Shown: positions 53,197-61,796 of the stretch, piece after piece
Layout: each line of letters begins with the position of its first letter
How positions within the stretch are numbered: position 1 is the stretch's first letter
Source: an uncultured Muribaculaceae bacterium
Lineage (GTDB): Bacteria; Bacteroidota; Bacteroidia; Bacteroidales; Muribaculaceae
Direction: 5' to 3'
Assembly (NCBI GenBank): GCA_910589055.1
Contig: CAJURN010000005.1
Location: 62,001-126,000, forward strand
Length of the DNA: 64,000 nucleotides
Notes under the pieces: generated by a model
The model's database searches: none
Told to the model about the DNA's origin: nothing
The model's input: the letters and a program-made list of their open reading frames with translations, nothing else
Program-made: the position numbers and the translations under genes

Positions 53197-53991
53197 TTAG
53201 AACATTCCGGTATTCATAAGAAACATGGCCGCACACAAGCCCAAGGAAAGGCAGCACGTAATCACCAACGCATCGGCAAATCGGCTGAACGCACACAGAT
53301 AGTGGCGATAGAGCATATCGCTGAAAGAGTTGAGAAAAGGGACGCCAGGCACAAGATAGAGCACACTCGTTGCCAAGGCAATCGAAGGAGTGTCGCCAAT
53401 GGCGAAGAGCATATCCGTGGCTCCCAACACAGCCGACACGAATGAACACGCCAGCACAATCAGACGCAAATCGGTGTGCCGTCGCGCAAGCCATATCTTC
53501 AAATAATATCCTGCCAAAGTGGCAATACCCACAACCATCATCGCCACGGCATCCCCACCGAACAGACGGCAGAACGAAGCATTAGCCAGCGACACGAGCA
53601 AAGGCAGGAACGGATTGGCTGCGGATGGAGCCGAAGTGATGCTGTCGAAACGCTCAACGGCTTCGTCAAATCCGATTTTGCCGTCGGCTATCTCCCAGCT
53701 CAGACGGCTCAGGAGCGTGTTCACCTCAAAACTGATTCCCGAATTTCCCACGGCTGCGATTGAGGTAACGGCTTCATCCGTGCCGCTTCGCCACACCGAC
53801 AGGTGCACATGCCGCGGCATTATCGAAATCTCGGCCTCCATACCGTAAGCCCGTGCGATTCGGGTGACATTCTTTTCAAGCCGGATACATGTGGCACCCG
53901 AACCGAGCAGACTTCCACAGTACTTCGACAGAAAGACCGACATCACCGTCGTTGTAGGAACCGCCTGCTCAGAGGTCTTCAAAGTCGTCAT
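53197..53991 (-). CDS. Threonine/serine exporter, ThrE (DUF1212) half
   Basis: 264 residues from MTTLKTSEQAVP. N-terminal cytoplasmic domain (about 1-115, with ITRIARAYGMEAEISIMPRHVHLSVW-like ThrE signature and FDEAVERFDSI) followed by five hydrophobic segments. Family members move threonine and serine out of the cell. The start lies inside the preceding 69-codon gene (23-base overlap). Residue start could also be the upstream TTG/ATG frame extension, but that would run through the small gene. Confidence 0.83.
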   Translation of the reverse strand: MTTLKTSEQAVPTTTVMSVFLSKYCGSLLGSGATCIRLEKNVTRIARAYGMEAEISIMPRHVHLSVWRSGTDEAVTSIAAVGNSGISFEVNTLLSRLSWEIADGKIGFDEAVERFDSITSAPSAANPFLPLLVSLANASFCRLFGGDAVAMMVVGIATLAGYYLKIWLARRHTDLRLIVLACSFVSAVLGATDMLFAIGDTPSIALATSVLYLVPGVPFLNSFSDMLYRHYLCAFSRFADALVITCCLSLGLCAAMFLMNTGMF

Positions 53992-54178
53992 AATCACAAT
54001 CGCTTTTAAATCCCGGAACAGGGTCGCCGGGGATAAAGAACTCTTCGCGTTCCGATCCGAACTCAACAATGCGATGACGGCCTTCCGAACAGAAAATCAC
54101 CGCGCGCACAAGACGCACAATCAAGGCGGCTGCAAACAGCCCGGCGATGCAGGCCCATGTAATAAATGGAATAGTCAT
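53969..54178 (-). CDS. Small membrane protein upstream of thrE
   Basis: 69 residues, MTIPFITWACIAGLFAAALIVRLVRAVIF at the start forming one membrane segment, then an acidic tail (DPVPGFKSDCDYDDFEDL). Not recognised as a family. Its 3' end overlaps the thrE start, indicating translational coupling. Coding is supported by the membrane-plus-tail design and position, not by homology. Confidence 0.55.
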   Translation of the reverse strand: MTIPFITWACIAGLFAAALIVRLVRAVIFCSEGRHRIVEFGSEREEFFIPGDPVPGFKSDCDYDDFEDL

Positions 54179-54188
54179 GATAATAAAA

Positions 54189-54245
54189 GTTGTAACGTGT
54201 TTTGAATTTCGTTCTGCAAAAGAACAAAATCCGACACGTTACAAC
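54189..54245. promoter_or_regulatory. 12-bp inverted repeat upstream of the thrE operon
   Basis: GTTGTAACGTGT (54189-54200) and ACACGTTACAAC (54234-54245) are exactly complementary. Between them lies an inner GTTCT/AGAAC repeat. It covers the expected promoter of the small gene and thrE, so it could be an operator or mRNA leader hairpin. Confidence 0.5.
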
Positions 54246-54293
54246 CCGTATTATCTATTGAATGTTCTAATAGCGCCTATCGCGCCGCGGCCA

Positions 54294-55391
54294 TCAATTG
54301 AGCGATGCAAGATGAGCCAGAGTGGCAATCTTGCGCCACTGGTCCTCGAACACGAGACCCTTGCTGATGAAGTTGGTGAGCTTGAAACCGCTCGAAGGGC
54401 TTATGGCTATGCGGTCGGCGGGAATGAATTTCTCGGCGGCCTTCACCGTGGCGAGCACTTTTGACGACGGTTCGTCAAAAGGACTGTGGGCTGAGATAAG
54501 TCCAAGAGTCACACGCTTGCCCTCGGGAAGCGAGCGGAGCACACACAGCTCTTCCTCATCGCCGGCCTTGAAAGGAATAAAGAATTTCGACACCTGAAGC
54601 TGTGGCAGAATCTCACGGGCAGGATTGGTGTGCACAAACTCCGCACTCCAGTCGGGAACAATCTTGTCGCCTGCCGATACGTATATCGCAACCTCCATGT
54701 CGGCAGGCAGTCCGGCAACGGAGTCGTTGATGATGCGGGCAAGCTCATCCTTCATTTCCGAGGGGTCTGTGCCGCCAAGCATCATGCGCTGCTCCACGGT
54801 GTAGTCGCCCAGTCCGGCACAAGCGGTGTCGTCAAGCTGGATGTCGCGGCAACCAAGTTCGTAGAAGTGTAATATGGTCTTGTTGTACGCCTCTGCTATG
54901 TCTCGCGCAAGCACCGACTTGTCGGCGTATACGCCCTCAGGCTTGCCGTCGGTCATGGCGAGGATTTCCATATACAGGTCGGCCGGCGACGGAATCGTCT
55001 GACGGCACTTGGCACGTCCGGCTACATAGTCCTTAAGGAATGAGAAATCGTCGAAGAAAGGATGTTCGGGATTATAAGCCACGCGTCCGGTAAGACGAAG
55101 CAGGTCGGTAAACGACTCAAGCTCCTGATACACGCGTCCGCTGTCGACATGCTCCACCGACATGCCTTCGAGTCCGAGATAAAAATCCTTGTCCCAGTAC
55201 TTGCGGCGTACATCTCCCGATGTCACCGTGTCAAGTCCGGCAGCGAGCTGTCGGTCGACAATCTCGCGAACAGTCGCGTCCTCGACAGCCTTGTAGTCGG
55301 CTTCACTCATTTTGCCCGAAGCCAGGGCTTCTTTTGCTGAAAGCAGCGTTACGGGTGGAAGAAAACTTCCGATTGTTTCGTATCTCATCAT
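54294..55391 (-). CDS. MetE-like (cobalamin-independent methionine synthase family) protein lacking zinc ligands
   Basis: 365 residues, aligning with the C-terminal catalytic half of MetE (YxjG-type). Conserved features are IQLDDTA (about 184-190), VTLGLIS (294-300) and the overall barrel order. The four zinc ligands of the family are replaced: HxC becomes Y237-x-S239, the Glu of LEYD becomes I272, and the late Cys of SPxCGF becomes S334. The usual methyl transfer from methyl-tetrahydrofolate to homocysteine therefore seems unlikely by the known mechanism. It is preceded by a cobalamin riboswitch (55590-55775), so it is made when B12 is scarce. Confidence 0.8.
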   Translation of the reverse strand: MMRYETIGSFLPPVTLLSAKEALASGKMSEADYKAVEDATVREIVDRQLAAGLDTVTSGDVRRKYWDKDFYLGLEGMSVEHVDSGRVYQELESFTDLLRLTGRVAYNPEHPFFDDFSFLKDYVAGRAKCRQTIPSPADLYMEILAMTDGKPEGVYADKSVLARDIAEAYNKTILHFYELGCRDIQLDDTACAGLGDYTVEQRMMLGGTDPSEMKDELARIINDSVAGLPADMEVAIYVSAGDKIVPDWSAEFVHTNPAREILPQLQVSKFFIPFKAGDEEELCVLRSLPEGKRVTLGLISAHSPFDEPSSKVLATVKAAEKFIPADRIAISPSSGFKLTNFISKGLVFEDQWRKIATLAHLASLN

Positions 55392-55589
55392 AGTTTCAAC
55401 AGTTTTATCCGTAGATGGATTAAGAGCTGAACGTTACCCCGTAAGCCGCACTTGTCCCGACCCTTGGATTATTCCGCTCTACATTAAAGCGGACTTCACC
55501 GGCAGTTGCACAGGCGACTTCTTCAGGGTATCAGGTTCGGCGGTACTTGTCACTTCAAAATCCAATCCTCGGGATTATTGAAATAAAAT
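55392..55589 (-). other. Leader between B12 riboswitch and metE-like gene
   Basis: 198 bases of untranslated leader; no open frame or clear terminator hairpin was recognised, so control may be at translation. Confidence 0.5.
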
Positions 55590-55775
55590 AACTCTGCATG
55601 GCAGGTCTCCTGGCTCATCCCCCGTTTCCGGCACCTTCTCAGACTCCGTGGTGAAATCCAATGGCATAAAGCCGGAACGTAATATGGGACTTACAGTAGC
55701 GGGACTGCTCAGGACTCTCACCTGATTCCCTTTTAATCCCCGGGCAGCATGCCCGAAGAACCAATGCGGCTGCAA
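55590..55775 (-). promoter_or_regulatory. Cobalamin (B12) riboswitch
   Basis: On the minus strand the conserved core is present in order: AATCAGGTGAGAGTCCTGAG, CAGTCCCGCTACTGTAA, GCCATTGGA (the GCCACTG-like element), GAGTCTGAGAAGGTGCCGG and GAGCCAGGAGACCTGCC. This is the B12-element/cobalamin riboswitch that senses adenosyl- or methylcobalamin. It lies ahead of the metE-like gene; -7 box TAATTTTG at 55773-55780. Confidence 0.95.
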
Positions 55776-55780
55776 AATTA
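55773..55780 (-). promoter_or_regulatory. -7 box of the riboswitch transcript
   Basis: Minus-strand TAATTTTG at the upstream edge of the riboswitch. Confidence 0.6.
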
Positions 55781-55873
55781 ATGCTTTTTATCGAATTACA
55801 ACAATAAATTACGGAAATTTTTCTTTAATTAATTCCGACTTGCGTTTTTTTTGGCTATGCGGTCACTTATACG

Positions 55874-55881
55874 TAACTTTG
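55874..55881 (+). promoter_or_regulatory. -7 box of ung
   Basis: TAACTTTG, placing the transcript start at or just before the left arm (55888) of the leader fold. Confidence 0.6.
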
Positions 55882-55887
55882 CAGTAT

Positions 55888-56054
55888 TAAGTAGGATGTA
55901 CAAATTAGTTAAGGCATTGCTTATAGCTTTCTATGGCAGCCTTCCAATCGGCTTTTCAGTTCCAATGGAACCCCATTGTGCCATCAAAGCCGATTGAAAT
56001 CCTACTCATATAAAAACCCAATCAATACGATAACTAATTAATACATCCTACTTA
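55888..56054 (+). promoter_or_regulatory. Structured 5' leader of ung (nested inverted repeats)
   Basis: The 5' end (55888-55911, TAAGTAGGATGTA...AATTAGTTA) is complementary over 22 of 24 bases to 56031-56054, which ends at the A of the ung ATG. Inside are an 11-bp perfect helix CAATCGGCTTT/AAAGCCGATTG (55945-55955 with 55986-55996) and CAATGG/CCATTG (55963-55968 with 55973-55978). As RNA this would bury the start site of ung. A miniature transposon with terminal repeats is an alternative. Confidence 0.6.
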
Positions 56055-56731
56055 TGAAAGTCAAGATAGAACAAGGATGGCACGATGCTTTGGCCGACCA
56101 GTGGGAGATGCCCTACTTCGGACAACTCGCGGCAAGAGTACGCGCCGAATATGCCCGCACTACCATATTTCCTCCCGCCCGGGAGATTTTCGCGGCCTTT
56201 GACGCCTGTCCTTTCGACAATGTCAAGGTGGTGATACTCGGACAAGATCCCTATCACGGCGAGGGTCAGGCCAACGGGCTGTGCTTTTCGGTGGCTCCCG
56301 GCATAGCACTGCCGCCATCGCTCATCAATATCTTCAAGGAAATCAATGCCGACTTCGGCGTAAACGGCCCCATTCCATCCAACGGCGACCTCTCGCGATG
56401 GGCTCGTCAGGGTGTTCTCCTGCTCAACTCCACCCTCACAGTCGAGGCTCACCGCGCAGGCTCCCACCAAGGCATGGGTTGGGAACAACTCACCGACGCC
56501 GCCATCACATGCCTGAATGAACGCAAGGAAAACATCGTGTTCCTGCTTTGGGGTTCATATGCCATCCGTAAGGGAGCGCTCATCGACCGCTCGCGCCATC
56601 TGGTGCTTACCTCGCCCCATCCGTCGCCCCTGTCGGCACATCGTGGATTCTTCGGAAACCACCATTTCTCGCAGGCCAACGATTATCTTGTCAAACACGG
56701 CAAAACGCCCATCGACTGGATTACTGCATGA
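56054..56731 (+). CDS. ung: Uracil-DNA glycosylase
   Basis: Removes uracil from DNA as the first step of base excision repair. 225 residues, family length. The catalytic motif GQDPYH holds D65, and the DNA-intercalating loop HPSPLSAHRGF holds H189; the uracil pocket Asn is in VLLLNSTLTVE. Followed by the DUF5103 gene with an ATGA overlap and controlled by the folded leader above. Confidence 0.96.
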   Translation: MKVKIEQGWHDALADQWEMPYFGQLAARVRAEYARTTIFPPAREIFAAFDACPFDNVKVVILGQDPYHGEGQANGLCFSVAPGIALPPSLINIFKEINADFGVNGPIPSNGDLSRWARQGVLLLNSTLTVEAHRAGSHQGMGWEQLTDAAITCLNERKENIVFLLWGSYAIRKGALIDRSRHLVLTSPHPSPLSAHRGFFGNHHFSQANDYLVKHGKTPIDWITA

Positions 56732-58005
56732 CATCCGTTCTGCGATACATATGCGCCCTGATTCTCACTCTCCTTCCTCTCACCGGAGGGATGATGGCAC
56801 AGCGCCCGGTCGACACCATGACAGGTGTTTTCGACGAGCGCATAAAGTCGTTGCGTGTCACATTGGACGGCAACGATTTCGCGCCACTTGTAGTGGTTAT
56901 GGGCTCCCGTGACGCCATCCGGGTGGAATTTGACGAGCTTGCCGAAGACCGCTCTTATCTGCGATACTCTCTCACCCACTGCAATGCCAACTGGCAGCCG
57001 TCGGGGCTCACCGAAAGCGAATATCTCAACGGATTCAACGAAGCCACAATCGACAACTACGACTTCTCGCGTGCCACGACCGTACACTACGTCCACTATT
57101 GGCTCACCGTACCCAACGAGCAGATTGCGCCCACCGTGTCAGGGAATTACCTTCTTAAAGTCTATAACGAAAACGACCCTGACAACACACTGCTCCAATG
57201 CCGCTTTATGGTGAGCGAGGAAAGCGCTCCGGTGGCTGCCGACGTGAGTCCGCGCACCGACATCGACTTCAACGTAGCCCACCAGCAGCTTTCAATCGCC
57301 GTCGAGACCGAACACGCCATGGTGCGCGACCCGTTCAACGACCTGATGGTATACGTGAGTCAGAACGGACGCCTCGACAACGAAGTGGCTCTGCGTCAGC
57401 CGCTGCGCGTAACAGGCACACGAGCCTTCTACGAGCACCAGCCGGCCTTGATTTTCGATGCCGGAAACGAATACCGCCGCATGGAAACGGTATCGACCGA
57501 ATTTCCTTCCATGGGTGTGGCCGACATAAATTACGCCTATCCCTACTACCACTTCACCCTCGCCACCGACGGCACGCGTGCCGGTGAGCAATATCTCTAC
57601 GACAGCACACAGCATGGCCGTTATTTCATCCGCGAATACAACTCCGACGAAAGCGACGTGGATGCCGACTATGTTGTTGTACATTTCACGCTCGACTATC
57701 CCGAAACGCCGGGAACGATGATTTTCCTTGACGGAGATTTTGTGCAGAGACGTTTCGACTCCAATTCACAGATGTATTTCAATCCCACAACCGGACTCTA
57801 CGAGCGCGTGATGCTGCTGAAGCAGGGTGCCTACAACTACCAGTATCTCGCCGTGCCGCCAAACGGTCGACGGGGCTTCACATCATGGATTGAAGGCGAT
57901 AAATTCCAGACAGTCAACGAATATCTTATAAAAGTTTACTATCGCCGCCCCGGTGAGCGCTACGATCGTCTTATCGGCACCGGCACAACCGTTTCCGACC
58001 ATTGA
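56728..58005 (+). CDS. T9SS plug protein (DUF5103)
   Basis: 425 residues, signal peptide (about 1-25, ending MMAQ). Sequence IKSLRVTLDGNDFAPLVVVMGSRDAIRVEFDELAEDRSYLRYSLTHCNANWQPSGLTESEYLNGF is the start of the T9SS plug domain; the C-terminal part (DADYVVVHFTLDYPETPGTMIFLDGDF) is beta-rich. In Flavobacterium the plug protein closes the SprA translocon from the periplasmic side. Overlaps ung (4 bases) and ends inside the possible TTG start of the DUF3109 gene. Confidence 0.85.
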   Translation: MTSVLRYICALILTLLPLTGGMMAQRPVDTMTGVFDERIKSLRVTLDGNDFAPLVVVMGSRDAIRVEFDELAEDRSYLRYSLTHCNANWQPSGLTESEYLNGFNEATIDNYDFSRATTVHYVHYWLTVPNEQIAPTVSGNYLLKVYNENDPDNTLLQCRFMVSEESAPVAADVSPRTDIDFNVAHQQLSIAVETEHAMVRDPFNDLMVYVSQNGRLDNEVALRQPLRVTGTRAFYEHQPALIFDAGNEYRRMETVSTEFPSMGVADINYAYPYYHFTLATDGTRAGEQYLYDSTQHGRYFIREYNSDESDVDADYVVVHFTLDYPETPGTMIFLDGDFVQRRFDSNSQMYFNPTTGLYERVMLLKQGAYNYQYLAVPPNGRRGFTSWIEGDKFQTVNEYLIKVYYRRPGERYDRLIGTGTTVSDH

Positions 58006-58025
58006 CAGAATCATACGAAACATAC

Positions 58026-58613
58026 ATGCTTGATATACAGAACACTCTGGTAAGCCTTGACTTTGCCGAACGCTTCTTCTGCTGCGACCTCGACAAGTGT
58101 CTTGGAGAATGTTGCATTGACGGTGATGCCGGAGCACCAATCACCGAGGAAGAAGACCGCATAATCAAGGAAATCCTGCCCGAAATATGGGATGACCTAC
58201 TGCCAGCCGCGCAACGTGAGATTGAAGAAAACGGCACATCGTACGTCGACGAGGAAGGCGACCTCGTTACGCAGATTGTCGAGGGTAAGAACTGTGTGTT
58301 CACGACCTACGACCGCAATGGAATGTGCCTGTGCGCCATAGAAAAAGCCTACCGAGAAGGACGTGTCAACTTCTACAAGCCCATATCATGCCACCTGTAT
58401 CCGGCGCGAGTCAAGGAATATGACGGATTCACAGCCGTAAATTATCACCGCTGGAAAATATGCCGCTGCGCCGAGATTCTCGGACGGGCAAAAGGCGTAC
58501 GCGTGTACGAATTTCTGAAAGGACCGCTCACACGCCGTTTCGGCGAGGAGTGGTACGAAGAACTCGCCCTGACCTGCCAGGAGTACCTCAAGTCGCAAGA
58601 ACAGGCAAAATAG
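58026..58613 (+). CDS. DUF3109 cysteine-rich protein
   Basis: 195 residues from MLDIQNTLVSLDFAERFF, the start that matches the family; a TTG at 58002 overlapping the preceding stop would add 8 residues. Cysteine pattern CCDLDKCLGECC (about 20-31), then NCVFTTYDRNGMCLCA, SCHLYPAR and KICRCAE, suggesting a bound metal or iron-sulfur cluster as in YkgJ-like proteins. Function unknown. Last of the ung-plug cluster. Confidence 0.82.
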   Translation: MLDIQNTLVSLDFAERFFCCDLDKCLGECCIDGDAGAPITEEEDRIIKEILPEIWDDLLPAAQREIEENGTSYVDEEGDLVTQIVEGKNCVFTTYDRNGMCLCAIEKAYREGRVNFYKPISCHLYPARVKEYDGFTAVNYHRWKICRCAEILGRAKGVRVYEFLKGPLTRRFGEEWYEELALTCQEYLKSQEQAK

Positions 58614-58626
58614 GCAAGAAGTTTAC

Positions 58627-59709
58627 CTATTCCGAGCATATTTCGAGCTGCTGGCGCACGGATTCCTCGTGGATTGCGGCAAGCACCGAACGCACGAAGT
58701 CGGAGCCCATTCCAAGATCCGAAGCCATGTCGACACGTCGCTGCATGAGGTCGTTGTAGCGTCCGGCCTGAACCACAGGCATGCCATGTTCACGCTTGTA
58801 CTGTCCCACTTCGCGGCACACGGCCATACGTCGGGCAAGAATTTCAAGCAATTCGTCGTCGATGCTGTCGATGCGCTGACGGAGCATTGAAAGATTCTCA
58901 GTTGAACTCGTCTCGCTGCGGCACACGAGGTTGCCGAGAATAAAGCTCAGAACTTCCGGAGTCACCTGCTGGTCCTTGTCGCTAAGGGCACAGTCGGGGT
59001 TGCAATGGCTTTCCACAATAAAACCTTCGAAATTCATGTCAAGTGCCTGCTGGCACAGTGTTGCCACCATCTCGCGCTTGCCTCCGATATGGCTCGGGTC
59101 GCACAACAACGGAAGATGAGGATAGCGACGCTTCAACTCAATGGGAATACGCCATTGGGGCGGATTGCGGTAGATGTGTTTTCCGTAGGAGGAGAATCCA
59201 CGGTGTATCGCTCCAAGACGGCGCACACCGGCATTATAGATGCGCTGAAGAGCGCCAATCCACAATTCAAGGTCAGGATTCACAGGATTTTTCACAAGCA
59301 CGGTAAGGCGGTCGAGTTTCTGGCTCGGCAGGGCTGAAAGCACATCGGCAATCTCCTGCATGGCAAATGGATTGGCCGACGTACGTGCCCCAATCCACAG
59401 CACCTCTATTCCGGCGGCAAGAGCCTCAGTGGTGTGGCGCGAGTTAGCTACCTCGGTGGCAGCCATCATTCCGGTCTGTTCCTGCACCTTAATCATCCAT
59501 TCAAGCGCAGGGGAGCCTATGCCTTCGAATCCGCCCGGCTTGGTGCGCGGCTTCCACACTCCGGCTCGGAACACCTTGATTCCCGCTTCAGCAAGCTCAC
59601 GGGCAGTCGATAGCACCTGCTCTTCGTTTTCGGCGCTACACGGGCCCGCCATCACTATGGGACGTTCAGCATTGAATGTGTCGCTGAACAATGGTTTGAG
59701 ATCTTTCAT
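58627..59709 (-). CDS. aroF: Bifunctional DAHP synthase / chorismate mutase
   Basis: 360 residues. N-terminal class I-beta DAHP synthase (about 15-255, PIVMAGPCSAENEEQV, GVWKPRTKPGGFEG, LWIGARTSANPFAMQEI, LCDPSHIGGKREM) makes the first shikimate intermediate from PEP and erythrose-4-phosphate. The C-terminal AroQ-type chorismate mutase (about 270-355, LRQRIDSIDDELLEILARRMAVCREVGQYK) makes prephenate. Third gene of the pheA operon. The letter of the symbol is conventional only. Confidence 0.93.
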   Translation of the reverse strand: MKDLKPLFSDTFNAERPIVMAGPCSAENEEQVLSTARELAEAGIKVFRAGVWKPRTKPGGFEGIGSPALEWMIKVQEQTGMMAATEVANSRHTTEALAAGIEVLWIGARTSANPFAMQEIADVLSALPSQKLDRLTVLVKNPVNPDLELWIGALQRIYNAGVRRLGAIHRGFSSYGKHIYRNPPQWRIPIELKRRYPHLPLLCDPSHIGGKREMVATLCQQALDMNFEGFIVESHCNPDCALSDKDQQVTPEVLSFILGNLVCRSETSSTENLSMLRQRIDSIDDELLEILARRMAVCREVGQYKREHGMPVVQAGRYNDLMQRRVDMASDLGMGSDFVRSVLAAIHEESVRQQLEICSE

Positions 59710-59741
59710 ATCTTATGAGTAGTTTTTCCTATTATCCTATT

Positions 59742-60911
59742 TTATATAGCTTTTTCAATTCTTTCAAGGGCACGGAGAAGGTTCTCTTCCGTGGCGCATA
59801 GCGATATGCGCACATAGCGCTCTCCGGCACTTCCGAAAATGAATCCGGGAGTGATGAACACCCTGGCATCGTCGAGCACCTTTTGGGCAAATTCCTCCGA
59901 ACCTGCCGACGAATCAGGTATGCGACCCCACAGGAAAAGTCCCTGCTGTCCGGGGCGGACACTGCAACCGAGGGCATCCATAATCCGCAATGCCACCTCC
60001 TTACGCGAGGCATACACGCTGTTGAGCCTGCGGTACCATCCGGCGTCGCAGGAAAGTGCTTCCACAGCGCCGTCCATCACGGCCCGGAGCTGGCCGGAAT
60101 CAATGTTGCTCTTTATCTTTAAAACCCAGCTCACGAAAGTAGGGTTCGACGCAAGCATGCCCACTCGCCATCCGGCCATGTTCATGCACTTGCTCAACGA
60201 ATTCATCTCAATGGCGATGTCGCGGGCGCCATCAACAGCCAAAATACTGAGCGGACGATCGTTGAGAATGAAACTGTAAGGATTGTCGTTGACAATAACG
60301 ATACCGTGGCGGCGACCGAAATCCACAAGGCGCTCAAACAGTTCCATTGTGGCAGGCGTGCCGGTGGGCATATGCGGGTAATTTACCCACATGAGCTTTA
60401 TCCGGTCGAGGGGAAGACGCTCGAGCGCGTCGAAATCGGGATACCATCCGTGTTCCTCGTCAAGGTCGTAGGTAAAAATCTCAGCCTGAGCAATTCTCGA
60501 AGCCGAAGTATAGGTGGGATAACCCGGATTCGGCACCAGCACTCCGTCGCCGGGATTCAGGAAAGTAAGACTGATGTCGACACAGCCCTCTTTCGAGCCG
60601 ATGAGCGGCAAAATCTCCGTATCGGGATTCAGGTCGGTCACGCCGTAAAACCGGCTGTACCATCCGGCGAAAGAGCGGCGAAGCTCCGGAATTCCGATTG
60701 TCATCTGGTAGGAATGGCTGTCGGAGCGACGTAATGTTTCGCATGCCTTGTCGATTACCGACTGCGAAGGTGGCATATCGGGGCCTCCGATACCAAGTGA
60801 TATTATGTCGCGGCCTTCAGCGTTAAGGCGGGCAATTTCCTTGAGTTTGCGGGAGAAATAGTATTCTTTTATTGATTCCACCCTTGCGGAGGGCTGTATT
60901 GCTTTTGTCAT
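59742..60911 (-). CDS. Class I/II aminotransferase (aromatic or aspartate type)
   Basis: 389 residues, PLP-dependent fold type I. PLP lysine in EMNSLSKCMNMAGWRVG (about residue 232), MWVNYPHMPTGTPA for the cofactor-contacting Asn/Pro segment, and VNDNPYSFI. Between pheA and the DAHP synthase gene, so likely converts phenylpyruvate or prephenate into phenylalanine, tyrosine or arogenate. Start 3 bases before the pheA stop. Confidence 0.9.
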   Translation of the reverse strand: MTKAIQPSARVESIKEYYFSRKLKEIARLNAEGRDIISLGIGGPDMPPSQSVIDKACETLRRSDSHSYQMTIGIPELRRSFAGWYSRFYGVTDLNPDTEILPLIGSKEGCVDISLTFLNPGDGVLVPNPGYPTYTSASRIAQAEIFTYDLDEEHGWYPDFDALERLPLDRIKLMWVNYPHMPTGTPATMELFERLVDFGRRHGIVIVNDNPYSFILNDRPLSILAVDGARDIAIEMNSLSKCMNMAGWRVGMLASNPTFVSWVLKIKSNIDSGQLRAVMDGAVEALSCDAGWYRRLNSVYASRKEVALRIMDALGCSVRPGQQGLFLWGRIPDSSAGSEEFAQKVLDDARVFITPGFIFGSAGERYVRISLCATEENLLRALERIEKAI

Positions 60912-60914
60912 GAT

Positions 60915-61796
60915 TCAGGGATTGAGGGTGTCTTTGTATTCGCCGAGGATTGTGAGTTCGTTGGTAAGAGGGCGCACGGCGTCGATTGCCTGATGATAAC
61001 GCACCACATCGTCAAAAGTCAGGTCAACATAGAAGCGATACTCCCACTCCCGCCCTATCACGGGAGTTGACTGGATTTTCGACATGTTCATATCGTAGAA
61101 CGACAGGATGGTGAGCACCTTCGACAGCGCTCCCTTGCTGTGAGGCAAGGTAAACACAACCGATGCTTTGTCAACATCCATGGCCTTGGGGCCGAGTTCG
61201 GCGGCAATCAGGGGGTCAGCCACGATAAGGAAACGGGTGAAATTACGCTTGTTGGTTTCGATTCCCCGGGCGAGGATGTCGAGCCCGTAGAGTTCAGCGG
61301 CATATTCACCGCACACGGCGGCATGTCCTGCAAGACGGGCTGCGGCTATATCTCTGGCACTTCCAGCGGTATCGAAATGTTCCACCATCTTCATGGCAGG
61401 ATACTGGCGGAGCCATGTCTCGCACTGCATCAGCGCCATAGGATGCGAATTTACCTCACGTATGCTGTCGATAGTCTCGCCCGGAAGCGCGCACAGCACG
61501 TGCGAGATGCGCTTCTTGTGCTCACCGATGATGCGCACACCGCTGCGGCGGAGCAATTCGTGGTTCGGCAATATGCTTCCGGCAATGGTATTCTCGATAG
61601 CCACGATTCCGAGCATTGAGGCGTCGAAGTGGACACTCTCGAACAAGTCGGCGAACGTGTCATGCTCCACTGTCTCCACCTCGAATCCGGCAGGAGCGAA
61701 GTACTCCCTTGCCGCGGCGTCGTGGAAGCAACCCGCGATGCCCTGGATAGCCACCTTGACTTTTCCTGACGATGTTTCCGGTTCTTTCATAATCAA
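60915..61796 (-). CDS. pheA: Prephenate dehydratase
   Basis: Makes phenylpyruvate from prephenate. 293 residues: catalytic region about 12-190 (VAIQGIAGCFHDAAAREYF, IENTIAGSILPNHELL, NKRNFTRFLIV as the TRF motif) and a C-terminal ACT domain (about 205-285) for feedback by phenylalanine. First enzyme gene after the attenuator; ATG at 61790 is an equally possible start, only two codons downstream. No tyrA follows in this operon. Confidence 0.93.
   Translation of the reverse strand: MIMKEPETSSGKVKVAIQGIAGCFHDAAAREYFAPAGFEVETVEHDTFADLFESVHFDASMLGIVAIENTIAGSILPNHELLRRSGVRIIGEHKKRISHVLCALPGETIDSIREVNSHPMALMQCETWLRQYPAMKMVEHFDTAGSARDIAAARLAGHAAVCGEYAAELYGLDILARGIETNKRNFTRFLIVADPLIAAELGPKAMDVDKASVVFTLPHSKGALSKVLTILSFYDMNMSKIQSTPVIGREWEYRFYVDLTFDDVVRYHQAIDAVRPLTNELTILGEYKDTLNP

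Noticed and set aside
55888..56054. MITE with 24-bp terminal inverted repeats
   Set aside because: No target-site duplication was found and the right end coincides exactly with the ung ATG and the left with a promoter start; kept only as an alternative to an RNA leader fold.
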